Positions 50,077-61,401 of a stretch of DNA of 64,000 bases are shown here, piece after piece. The notes under the pieces are model-generated. The model was not told the origin of the DNA. It saw only the letters and a list, made by a program, of their open reading frames with translations, and did no database searches. How positions within the stretch are numbered: position 1 is the first letter of the stretch; each line of letters opens with the position of its first letter. This DNA is from Lycium barbarum (Eukaryota; Streptophyta; Magnoliopsida; Solanales; Solanaceae), in contig NC_083342.1 of NCBI RefSeq assembly GCF_019175385.1, positions 119,474,376 through 119,538,375 of the forward strand, given 5' to 3'. The position numbers and the translations under genes were made by a program.

Positions 50077-52837
50077 ATGTCCGAATCAACTTCCCATGAC
50101 GCCCCATTGATATCGTCCCCGGGAGCCGAGCCTGCGTCCCCGGCTAAATTCGAGCCCACGGCATCGGATATTATACCGGCCAAATTTAATTTCAACAAAG
50201 ACCTTGAGGTCGAAAAGCCTTCCTCTGTTTCAAACAGGGGATTCGACGTGAGGCGGTATCCCCTCATCCATAACCAAGGAGAAGCTTGACATAGTCCGGG
50301 CCGATTGCGGGTGGGACACTCGTCCTGTTCGGGTCTTCGCCCCTGGACCTGGTGAATCCGTTACCGACCACCGTGAAGGGTTTTTGTACGTTTACACATA
50401 CCCCTTCACTCTCAAGCTCGACCCTCCGGTGGATCCGATCATTCTCGATATGTGCCGCATCTATAGCGTTACGCTGGCCCAGATTGGCCCAAATGTTTGG
50501 AGGGTCGTAGCGTGCCTCCGGTCATTGGCCAACAACGCCGAGAAGGAGTTCACATTAGCCCATCTGATACGCCTATACTCCCCGAGGCTGTTCCGGTAAA
50601 GACCGAGGACATAATTCCAGCCGAGCATATGCCTTTCCCGGAGAAATGGAATAACAAGCGTAAGTCCAAAGCCTCGAATAATTGCCTTGGTATTGCTTTG
50701 TCAAATTTTGGTTCTTCCTTCACACTGTTTCTCCTTTACTTTTGCCAGCCAATGGGTACGTTCCTCCGGTCATCCGGAATCTGAATGACTAGGTCACAGT
50801 GCTTCTCGCCCAACATTCCTATGATGACCGGACATGGGCCCACTTGTCCCGTGGCCGATGGATCGCCCAAAATCACGGTAGCCCTCTATTCTTATTCTGC
50901 CGCATTCTCCTTTACTCGTTTCGTCCTCTGATTTTTGCTAACATCTTGTCTTTTCAGGTTTACCTAAGGGCTCGGTAGCCCCCAGGTCGGAGTCGGGGAC
51001 CGCCCCTCCAGCATCGACGCTCGAATTTGACACAGCGGGTTCTTCCCGCGTCCTCTGCGATGCTGCAAAAAGAAAGTGGCCCTCCGAAAAGGGGCAGACG
51101 CCGAAAGGGAAGAAGGCAAAGAGTGTTGCCCGCCCTTCAAGGGAAGAGGCAGAGCCCGATATCATTGTTCGGAGAGTCGGCTCCGTTCCCACCGTAGCTC
51201 CAATACCGGAGGAGGCGGTCTCCGTTCCGCCCCTTCCTTCTATTGGCGCAGGCCTCTTGGTTCCTGCTCCACATCCAGGTGCGGAAGAAATACTTTCACC
51301 AGCTCCTCTTCGGTCGATTGACTTTGTCGACATTTCAGGTGAAACTTCTTCGGAAGATGCTCCCCTTCAAAGAAAAAGGTCCGGGGAAGCGGTTGCTGTT
51401 GAAGCCGATAAAAGGATCGAGCCAGCACCGGAGAGCGAAGCCCCCACAGGCGCGCGTCCGTCTCCCGAGCACGAGCCTGCTGCAACTGTGGAGCCCTCGG
51501 CCTTTACCGAATTTATTGATCCTGCTCCAAGTTCATCTACCCTGGCTACGCGGGTGGATGACTTTGATGATATGTTCTTGAGAACACCCCTCCTCCCGCT
51601 ACCGGAGAAGCAGCGGGCTTTGGTCATCTCCCTATTCCTCGGGCCAAAAGGCCGGCCAACCGGATCTCTGAGTCAGGGGCCAGGGACAGCTTGGTAAACA
51701 TCTTCCCGGCCCCGAGCGTGGAGCCAAGGAGAACCAGATCGGCCGTAGTCACCGTGCCCGAGGACTGCAGCTTTCTGTTGCGCTCGGTGGGCGTAGCGAG
51801 CTATTTACGGCCCCTTATTTCTGACTCGGACAAGCACAAAATGACCGGGCTCACTTGGCAGTGCCTCATTAACGAGAGTATGCATGCAAGTAACCGGATA
51901 AGCTCTTCTGCCATCCTTGTACAGTTTATCTATGGATTTTATCCTCACTTTGCCTAAGTCTTCTGACTTGTTTTACCTGTAGAGTGTGGTGTTGGTTAAC
52001 GAAGCCTTCATCCGTGCCCAACATGAGATAGATGATCTTCGAGGCCAACTGGATGCCCAAGGCCGAGAAACGGAGAAATACCGGCATCTCCTTCAGGAGA
52101 AGGAGGAAGAGTTCAATCGGGCAGCCGTGCTGGCCAACCTTCGTCAAGAGCTCAATGCGGCTAAGGACGAAAATCGTCGTTTGAAGAGCGAGCTGGCCGC
52201 TATGACCGATTATAACCGGAGCCTTGAGGCTGAAAAGATCGGCCTTAGTCGGGATAAAGCCCAATTTTCTTCGAGGCTAGATGAGCTGGAGATCACGGTT
52301 TCCCGACTCCGGGGGGAGCTGGACTCGGTGAATGCTGATGCAACAACCCTGGCCGAGAAGAACCGGCGCCTTGAGTCCGAGGCTGCTTTGTCCGACGAGC
52401 GCAGGAGGGTGTTTGAAGAGAAAGCCAAGGAGCGATCTTGGATATGCCAAGGCCTAAGAACCGAGCTCGAGGAGGCGGCTATTGCCAACGATGCCCTTAA
52501 GGCCGAGCTGGACGCAGCCATTGGTAGGATAAGTGTCCTTGAGGGGGACCGGGCTGATCTGGGAGCAAAAGTGGCCATGGCTGATGCCGACTTGGAAGAA
52601 ACACGGAGAAGCGTTGAGGCGGCCGAGGCTCATACTGCTATTGTTGCCGAGTATGAGAAGTGGAAGTGTCGGCGGATCACCCTTGAGCAAGCCGAGCGTG
52701 GTCTCTCGGATCTCCTAGACCTGATACTCGAGGCCAAGAAGATGGAGGAAGAAGCCGATCGTGCCCTCGGGTCCGAGTCAGACGACTCCGAGCGAACTGA
52801 GTCCGAGCATTCAACCACCTCTAGTCATGCCGGATAG
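50077..52837 (+). pseudogene. Extra ORF of the gypsy element, antisense to pol (putative gypsy-type 'transposase' and coiled coil), decayed
   Basis: This is a multi-exon gene-like unit on the strand opposite to pol. It starts MSESTSHDAP and runs through a segment like the 'putative gypsy-type transposase' domain (DIVRADCGWDTRPVRVF, TYPFTLKLDPPVDP, ALAQI-like TLAQIGPNVWR, PAEHMPFPEKWN). Intron-like gaps follow (GTAAGTCC at about 50659 to TTGCCAG at about 50749; another near 50877-50958; a third near 51891-51982). Next comes a Pro/Ser/Glu-rich linker (51000-51700) and a long coiled coil (51983-52837, LRGQLDAQGRE, LEKEEEF-type heptads, acidic tail). At least two frameshifts (near 50255 and near 51600) and an internal deletion after LIRLYSPRLFR disable it. 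Such extra ORFs are known in Tat-lineage elements; their function is unknown. Confidence 0.7.
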
Positions 52838-53874
52838 TATGGGGCTGGTGCCTTGCTTTTTGCTTTTTGCCTTTGTACGACTTTGTTTTTCTTTTGATGT
52901 AAGGGACATCCGTTGTATAAATACAAAGTGCATTTTTCTTGCCTCTTCGTTTGAATGTTTGTTTACTGCTTTTGCTATAGCTGTTGATCCGTTCTAGGAT
53001 CGGTCGACTCATAGTCGTTAATTCATTGTGCCCGCCGGTTTTATCCGATATTTTGGGGCCGGTGGCTTGCCAAATTTTGGCTTGGATCATAGTGATCTCG
53101 TTGCCTTTGTCGAATTTCGACCAAGGTACCCGGCGTAGGGTATGCGAATGAGGCAGCGTCGAGATACGACGGTTATCGACTGGGCAAAGTATATTTAACC
53201 GAGAGCTGTTTTCCCAAAAATGTTTGCATATATGAGAATTTTAACTCTTTCTTGCTTAGCCGTAGCAAACGTAAAATGGGACACGATTCATTGTGATCGT
53301 TTGGTCCTTACATCGGAGGATATGGCCGGTGGCCGGGCCTTAGTTTTGCCGCAGCAAAAGTTGAATGGGACACGATTCATTATGATCGTTTGGTCCTTAC
53401 ATCGGAGGCTATGGCCGGTGGCCGGGGTTTAGTTTTGCCGTAGCAAAAGTTGAATGGGACACGATTCATTATGATCGTTTGGTCCTTACATCGGAGGTTA
53501 TGGCCGGTGGCCGAGCCTTAATTTTGCCGTAGCAAATGCTGAGTTTCTCCGTTTGTTGTAATCGGTGTCATCTTTGGTGTGGCATAGTACTCCCCTAGCA
53601 CTTATCCGATCTCCAAGGTCGGGTGAGTGTTATTATGTCCCCAATCGGAGGGTGCGACACCGGGTATTCGGGTACTTGCCCTTCATATTCGTTAAGTAAC
53701 ACGTTGTATTTGTTGCCTCGTTAAAAACCTTGTCGGAAAACCCGTTTTGGGACAAAACCGTACTAAGGAAAAGAGTGCAACACGTGTTTTCAGATCTGGG
53801 TTCTAATTTTGTCCCACTCCTGCCTTCCTGCAAAAAAGAGAAAAGTTAACGAGAGAATACGGGGGGACCGTACC
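52838..53874. other. Spacer between the antisense ORF and the end of pol
   Basis: Non-coding. It holds the 3' flank of the antisense ORF and three tandem copies of an 89-bp unit (53257-53540). No further gene seen. Confidence 0.6.
53257..53540. repeat. 89-bp tandem repeat, three copies
   Basis: The phrase ACACGATTCATTATGATCGT recurs at 53281, 53370 and 53459, an exact 89-bp period. Each unit also carries GGTCCTTACATCGGAGG, TATGGCCGGTGGCCG and TTTTGCCGTAGCAAA. Arrays of this kind are common in the 3' untranslated regions of Tat elements. Confidence 0.9.
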
Positions 53875-54104
53875 TTAGCCGTAGTATCTCTTTAGGTGGG
53901 CCACGTTCCAGTTATTACGCACACGCTGCCCGTCCATGGACTCCAACTGATACGACCCTTTGCCTGTTATACCGGTTATCTTGTACGGGCCTTCCCAGTT
54001 CGGAGCCAGCTTTCCCTCGTTGGGGTTCTTGGTGTGCAAGGTAACCTTTCGAAGTACTAAATCCCCAACTTGGAAATGCCGAAAGTTGGCTCTTCGGTTG
54101 TAAT
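53875..54104 (-). pseudogene. Integrase C-terminus of the gypsy element
   Basis: The minus strand continues the integrase text that breaks off at 59459: NRRANFRHFQVGDLVLRK, NWEGPYKI, GSYQLESMDGQ, WNVAHLKRYYG, then stop. The two halves are separated by the LTR at 54105-59453 with its GTAAT duplication. There is no chromodomain after the GPYKI region. Confidence 0.88.
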
Positions 54105-54928
54105 TGTTGACACCCAATTTTGTCCCTCCTTTATTTAATCTACTCGGGTTTCTAAATTTGCTGACGAGCTAAATACTTTATTTTTTTCACAATATTTTAT
54201 TGCCACTACTATTAATATCATTACTTTTATTTTCAACATTATGAGCATTACTTCATCACAAATTTTAAACGGTTAGTCATCGTTTCGTTTTCGGGTTTGA
54301 ACTCGTTAAATTAATTACAAGACAACGCTTTGTTAAATCATTATTTTTTCTATATATTAATTGTCTTCGCATAATATATGTTGTATTAGTTATTAAATTA
54401 GAAGCCCAAAAAATAATTAAATAGCGGAGGAAGGATCAATATTTTCAGCCAAATTAATAGCCCAAAATACAAATACAATATTATTTCCCTACCCAAATAA
54501 ATAACCCACATTTTAATACCCAACCCGCCTTTTCAATCCACATTTTAGCCCAAACGAATTATTGACCCGGCCCAGTCTACGTGACCCGACCCGGTCCAAC
54601 CATTCCCTTATTCTCTTTAACCTAAACCCTAATCCCCTTGCTCTTTCCTTTCTCCTCTCTCTACCCTTTTCCGCCTCCTTCAAGCGCTCTCTCTCTCTTC
54701 TTTCTTCATCTTCACCGCCGCACCCCCTTGCCCACTTCTCTCGCCTCCCTCACGCTCCTCTCTTCCCCACACCACTACCCCACTCCGCTTCTCTCTCTAC
54801 CCCACTCCTCCGCTCCCCTCCACTCAACGCCGCTACCCCACTCTCCACTCACCGCCGCTCCCCTACGCTCCTCTTCCTCCGCTCCACTACGCTCCTTCAT
54901 CTCTTTTTCTTCAATACCAATGAAACCC

Positions 54929-54936
54929 TATAAATA
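54929..54936 (+). promoter_or_regulatory. TATA box of the 5.35 kb LTR
   Basis: TATAAATA follows a CT-rich stretch with AAACCCTA directly before it. It suggests transcription in the + direction from this LTR. Confidence 0.45.
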
Positions 54937-57349
54937 TAATCCTAGTTGAATCGTTTAAAGGGGGGGCTGAAAACGAAAACCTCACAAAACACAAGTTTTA
55001 ATCAACAAAGCCAGCGAATAATTACTCTATTTTCCTTTCATTTTCTGTTTAAAACTTTAAGTTTCTTTAATCGATTTCGAGTTCGTCGCGTTCGAGTGTA
55101 GATTCGAGACCTCGTCGATCCCCACTTCACTGTACCACAAAAAGGTAATGACGTCTTCTGTTTAGTTTCTTTAGCTGATAATGTTGTGTTGAAATCATGT
55201 TTGGACTTGAAATTGTGTATATTCTGCTGCTGTTCAGATTTATTGTCTTGTTAAATTTCTGTTAACATAGAGAAATCATGTTTTAATGCCTTGTTATGAC
55301 CAGTCGTGATTCAAAAAAACCTGTTTGCATTTCTTATTTCGTGTAGCTGTTATAGTTGTTGGATGATTTAATTTAATCTGGGAGTCTGATTTATGTGTAA
55401 GGGTTAAAAGGCGATACGAATAGATATCATGAATTCGCGTATGTAGCGCTGTCCCTCTTTTGCTCTATTTTATTCGAGATAATGTATTCGGTCATGAATG
55501 TAATTTATTTGGTTTGAGATAGGACGAAATGAATATACGACATGTCGATATTGGTTGTTGATTTTATTTTGTCTACAAAGTCGTGGCTGTTTTGTTTAAG
55601 CTGATAAGATTAATGTGGAATAGTCAGTTTGAGACTTAGGTTAGCTTATTACGTCATTACTGCATGGTTTAAGTCGAATTCGATTAATGCTAGATGGTAG
55701 TCGCATGTCTGTTTAGTTGTGGTTTCCTCCAGCTTGCATTATCATGATTGTGTTTGTTAAAAGAAAGAATCTGATTGATGTTAAGAGATAATGATATGCT
55801 TTTATCTGTTCAAATGAGTTGGTGTGATTCTCTTTAAATTATATGGTTTGGCCTTCAAAGGCAGAGGTGTTTGGTGTTAATTTAAAACTTGATTGTCGTA
55901 TAAGTTATTTGGGTTAACTGTCTGGACACGTGCTAACTGTCACATGACTCATTTCAAAATTCTGTGTGTGAAAGGGACTTATTTAAATGCTACTCTACTC
56001 TCAACATGTTTGATCAGTGTGTTTTAAAGATATATAAACCTTCCCTGTTTAAACTAGCCTACTTGTTTAGTTGACTTACCCCTCTATCTATGATTATCAC
56101 ACTCTGCGAACGTGTTAATTTACCTTACTTGATTGTTCTATGCTACCATTGCTTAATTTTATCCTCTGGTTGCAATGAATTTGTGACCAATGTGCGGTCA
56201 CTAAGGTCACTACCTATCATTCTTATGGTTATTATGCATAATATGTGAGCCTGGCAGTCTGAATTTTGCATGATAAAGCTATTTGTTTTGGTTTGTGTTG
56301 ACTGAGGCTTGACTGTCTAATGTGAACCTACCTGGGAGTTTGTTTGTTGCCAAGACTTAAGTATGGATAGGGTGCCCTTGTCTTGAGCTTATTATAGCCG
56401 CAATTTCTGAGTTTGCTTCTTGTTTGTCACTCGTTTCTTTTTAGCTCCACTGTGGCCTGCTAAGTATCTAGTCCGTCACCTTTCTGCCTCTGTTTTTGCC
56501 AATAATCAGTTTGTATGTGCCATCATTTGCTGATATCTGATTCAGACTGTTCTATTTTTTCAAAAGAAAGCAATCTGTGATTCGAGTACTCGCTTGGAAG
56601 ACCTAAAAATGGCATGAACCTTATTTTTGCAAATTGAACATAGCATATCTGTTTAAATGAAGATTCAATCCTGTATTTAGCACAATTTGTTGCGTATTCG
56701 TTAGCATGACTACAAACCTTGAGTTAACTTGGGAAGCTCTTGCGCATTGACAATCGTTATCTTCTTCTTGCCTCACCATCGTAATTCGTCGCTTTATCCT
56801 TCATTCATAGAGTTAGATGCTCCTGTTGTAATATTCACTAGTGTTAAATGTGGTTGGTGAAAGGAACAATATAAAATTTGTACCATGTGTGATTTCCAGT
56901 TGTAACATCCATTTGTACAATTCACCCACTTTGTAGTGTTCTTTCTTAAGTTTGGATTATGCTAGTTGGTGATGTCCAAAGTTATAAACCATGAGACATA
57001 CTGATTCTTCCTCCTAAAAGATTTATCATTTTCTTCGCGATGATTTGTGCTTAACATCCTGTTTGGATAAATTAATAGGGAGGAACAGTTGGAAGAATGC
57101 CATTTATTCTTGTGTGCGTGAATATTCCTTGATTTACCTGCTAAATGAAAATGTGCTCTTCCCTATAAGATGATAAGTCTAAATTCCAACACTTAAAATG
57201 TACAGTCTAGTAATTGGTGGTCGATGTCATTCGATAAAATATGACTTAATATGATGCTTTGTTTCTTTTAGTCTTTATGGTTTTCATGGTTACTTGTTAC
57301 TTCCCCTTCAACATTGTTAGGCATGGTAATTGGCTCATTTAGGTGTACT

Positions 57350-57830
57350 TTAGCCATTTTGCTATTGCATTTTGGAGTTGAAACTGCTGTTGCATTTTAG
57401 CCATTCCGCAGCTCTATGTTGGGCCATGAACTACTGCATTTTTAGCTGAATTACTGCCTGCATTTTGGCCAACTGATTCCTGCATTTTGAGGCTGAAAAT
57501 GCTACATTCTTAAGACACAATTACAACCAAGCAGTTACTGCAATTTATACCTAATGTTGCTGCACTTTGGGGACTGATTTAAGACAAACAGTAGCTACAT
57601 TTACTGCTGCGTTTTAGACCATTTCTACTACGTTTTAGGCCATTTTCACCCCATCTTGGGACTGATTTTGCTGCTGCAATTGAGGCCAACGCTGCTGCAT
57701 TTTTTCGGCCATTTGCACCTCATTTTTAGGGGTTGATTTGTTGCTGCATTTTGGCCATTTGCTGCCTCATTTTTGACCATTTCGCTGATGCAATTTGTGC
57801 CACGAATTGCTGCATCTTGGGTCGCTTACC
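57350..57830 (+). repeat. Degenerate short-period repeat around GCTGCATTTTGGCC
   Basis: Variants of CTGCATTTTGGCCATT recur well over ten times in about 480 bp, at irregular spacing of about 20-40 bases. The array is decayed but far above chance. It lies inside the large LTR. Confidence 0.7.
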
Positions 57831-59458
57831 GTTGCTGAGTTCTCGGGCCATCATAATTTTCTGGGTCAACTTGAAATAAAATATGTTAGCGCCTTGGAAG
57901 CTCCATTTGTTTAAAATATGACTACAAGATTCCAGGTCGGGATGAACAGTGGTTACTCCAATTCATTGGCTGCATATCCAGTTGAATTATCATTTTTGTT
58001 TCTTAGTTTGGTTCGTATAAATGTCCTCCACAATTAGTTGGATGTTAAGCCCAAGTTATGAAGTCCTTGTACCTCATTATAGATGCTGCGTTGTTTTTTT
58101 TTTTTCTTTTTTTTTGCCGCTTATTTGTCTCGTTATATAGACCTAATCCTTTTCTTTTCTTCCTTTTGCATGAACACACATGGGAGAATATTGGAGTTAT
58201 GGCAACTCTAAGTTCAGCCCGGAATTAGGAGTAAACAGTAGCTGCGGTTTTGTTCGAGCTGAGCCCAGTTCAATCATTTTACTCTCCTAATTTTTTTATT
58301 TTGTGCATTTAATTTGTAATTACATGACTAACACTCTATTTGTCTTATTTGCTTAGATTAGGCGAGCCTTAGCGGAATTACCGGTTTTGATTTTAACAAA
58401 ATGGGCAGGAAGAAACAATAATATCCTTAGTTTCGTTTTTCTTCTTCCATATTAATGTATTTATAGTATCTATAATATTTATCTATATTAAAGCCATTGA
58501 TTCTCAAGGATGAAGCCATAAGCACATATTTTGAATTAAGATCATGTTTTCATTCTTACTGTATTAGAAATTTCAAAAACACCACTAATACGCAAATATA
58601 AATTCAGGTATATTTTATGAATGCATTTTCAATCATGCATGTTTTAGCCCAAATAACTTTAAATAAGAGTGATATAAAAAAATATAAAGAAATTCATGGC
58701 CTTTCATCATATTTAAGAATATAAGTCTAGGCATTCCTACACCGTCATATTCATGTAATATCATTTTTTTATCTAAAGATCACATTTGACAAATCATCTT
58801 TTAAAAGGCATTAATCATAAGCAAATTACCCTATTTTTTACGAATCTTACTTTCTTTTGAATAATATTGCTATATTTTCATTTTAGGCTTTATCAATATC
58901 TTTAAATCTCGTTTAACATTTAGAATCTTCTATTATACAATTATTATGCTTTCTACAAGTACTATTTTTAAACAACATTATTATACTTTCGTTTAAAGCC
59001 TTAACAACATTTATGAGTCATATCTTCAAAATAGCATTAGAAATACTCTTTTATACAAATTATCATTTTTTATAAGTCCTATTTTAAATAGCATCCTTAC
59101 ATGTCTATTTATAACTTTAGCAATATTTACAAAGTTACTTTTTTTTTTTTCTATGACACTATATTCACACTTAGCCTAACTAATCGTAAGTCCGGTCGGT
59201 TAACCATTGTTAATGGGTCTTAAAGGATGCCTAATACCTTCCCTTTAGACTAATTGAACCCTTACCTAGAATCTTAAGTTTCGCAGATCTTAAACAGAGT
59301 TAACTTTAAACATAACTTTAATAAACTTTAGGTGTCCTAATTCACCATAAATAATTAGGTGGCGACTCCTTAAAATAAACAAAAAAAAACGAGAATCTCC
59401 AATACGTCATACTTCTAATTTAACTCTACCGGGTTAAAAAAAGGGGTGTGACAGTAAT

Positions 59459-61401
59459 ATCTCTCCATCCTCTGTTTTTGGGCCGCTATGCGGACCGACG
59501 CTCTTTCGCGCAGTTCATCCGCGAGGTCGAGCTTCACGGCCATGGCCTCCCCGTTTGAATCTTCGGTGGTATACCTGAAACGGAGGGTCGGTTCGCCAAC
59601 CTCCACGGGGATGAGGGCTTCGGCTCCGTAAACCAATGAGAACGTGGTTTCCCCCGTGCTCGACTTGGATGTGGTTCTGTAAGCCCACAACACCTCCGGG
59701 AGTATCTCCCTCCAATGATGCTTCGATGCTTCGAGTGTCTTCCTCAGATTTTGGATTATTGTTTTGTTCGTTGATTCTGCCTGTCCGTTTGCACACGGGT
59801 GATACGGGGTTGACATGAATTTTTTGACCGTCAACCCCTCGAGGAAACTGTTGACCTTGCTACCCACGAACTGGGGGCCATTATCACAGGTTATCTCGGA
59901 GGGAACGCCAAAACGGCAGATGATGTGGTCCCATATGAAGTCGATGACCTCCTTCTCCCTTATCTTTTCGAAGGCCTGCGCTTCAACCCACTTAGAAAAA
60001 TAGTCAGTCATAAACAAAATGAAACGGGCCTTACCTGGTGCCCGAGGTAACGGACCCACAATGTCCATTCCCCACTTCATGAAAGGTCAAGGTCAGATGA
60101 CTGAATGCAGCAACTCCCCGGGCTGGTGAATCATCGGAGCATGTTTCTGACACCCGTCAAATTTTCGGACAAAACTTTTCGTATCCTCGTCCATCCGGTT
60201 CCAGTAATAACCGGCCCTGACAATTTTTCGAACCAAAGCCTCTGCACCGGAGTGGTTGCCGCAGGTTCCCTCGTGTACCTCTCTTATCACGTACTCCGTT
60301 TCACCGGGGCCCAAATACTTGGCCAGAGGACCGAGGAAAGAGCGTCGATACAATTGGCCGTCCACCAAGCAAAAGCGGGCAGCCTTGGTCCGTAACGATC
60401 GTGACTCCTTCGGGTCATTTGGGAGCTTCGCATCACGCAAGTAGTCGATGTACTTGTTGCGCCAATCCCAGGTCAAGCCCATTGTGTATATTTCAGCGTG
60501 CCCGATTTCTATGGCCGTGTTCGATAAGTGCACCGTTGCCCCGAGGTCGATTTCCTCCCCCTCGACCGAGGATCCCAAGTTCGCTAATACATCGGCTTCG
60601 CTGTTCTGCTCCCTTGGTACATGCTGCATGATCCATTATTTGAATTGATGAAGTACCACTTGGGTTTTTTCGAGGTATCGCTGCATCCGTTCATCCTTTA
60701 CCTCGAATACTCCGTTCACCTGGTTCACGACCAAAAGCGAGTCGCACTTTGCTTCAATTGTTTCGGCTCCCAAGCTCCGAGCTAATTCCAAACCTGCAAT
60801 CATAGCCTCATACTCGGCTTCATTGTTAGTCAGTCTAGCAGTTCTAACGGACTGTCGGATGACCTCCCCGGCCGGGGTCCTAAGGACAATCTCGAGTCCG
60901 GAACCTCTAAGATTCGAGGCCTCGTCCCTATGTAGAGACCAAACGCCCGTGATCTTTCCCGAGGTCAGCAAAAGTTCCTTCTCGACCTCGGGGACCATGG
61001 CCGGGGTAAAGTCTGCCACAAAATCGGCCAAGATTTGGGATTTGATGGTTGTTCGAGGTTTGTACTCGATATCATAACCGCTAATTTCTACAGCCCATTT
61101 TGTTAATCTACCCGATAACTCGAGTTTATGCATGATGTTTTTTAAAGGGTAAGTGGTTATTACACATATGGGGTGGCATTGAAAATAAGGTTTGAGCTTT
61201 CTGGAAGCGCTTACTAATGCCAATGCTAGCTTTTCCAAATGGGGATAACGGGTCTCTGCATCCCCCAAAGTTCTACTTACATAATAGATAGGGAATTGCG
61301 TACCTGATTCTTCTCGAACCAAAACGCCGCTTACCGCCATTTCAGAGACTGCTAGGTAGAGAAAAAGCGGCTCATCGGCCTTCGGGGTATGCAGTAACGG
61401 G
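59459..61401 (-). pseudogene. Gypsy pol: RT end, RNase H and integrase, three in-frame stops
   Basis: Reading leftwards from 61401 the frame gives the RT C-terminal thumb/RNase H of the RT (PLFLYLAVSE, AVSGVLVREE, YPHLEKLALALV). A second RNase H-like domain follows (GSGLEIVL, NNEAEYEAMIAGLELA, CDSLLVVNQV). Integrase comes last: zinc finger HEGTCGNHSG...DGCQKHA with one expected Cys replaced by Phe, then MDIVGPLP, CDNGPQF and NGQAEST, carrying the D,D,E triad. One frame is kept throughout, broken only by TAA at 60638-60636 and TGA at 60095-60093 and 60089-60087. Two RNase H-like domains (dual RNase H) are a Tat-lineage trait. Both ends are cut by later LTR insertions at 59453/59454 and 61401/61402. 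Confidence 0.87.

Larger units (their letters stand above)
54105..59453 (+). mobile_element. Large solo LTR (5.35 kb, Tat/Ogre-like) inserted in integrase
   Basis: It begins TGTTGACACCCAATTTTG and ends GGGGTGTGACA, flanked by a perfect 5-bp duplication GTAAT (54100-54104 and 59454-59458). It lacks gag and pol. A pyrimidine-rich leader and AAACCCTAA-type motifs at 54600-54920 precede a TATA box. The last 300 bp share ATGCCTAA.ACCTTCCC, TTGAACCCTTACCTAGAATC and TAGGTGGCGACTC with the element at 61402, so both belong to one family. Very long LTRs starting TGTTGACACC recall the Ogre branch of Tat; that assignment is by memory of the family and tentative. Confidence 0.75.

Noticed and set aside
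51926..52818. Minus-strand frames opposite the coiled-coil exon
   Set aside because: Shadow frames caused by GC-biased codons of the + strand coiled coil; no independent motif.
53220..53540. Possible CRISPR-like array
   Set aside because: The 89-bp units are contiguous direct repeats without unique spacers, in a plant retroelement.
54562..54949. Proline/serine-rich frames of 100-120 codons on the + strand
   Set aside because: Produced by a CT-rich leader in front of a TATA box in the LTR; two overlapping frames are equally open and neither resembles a protein.
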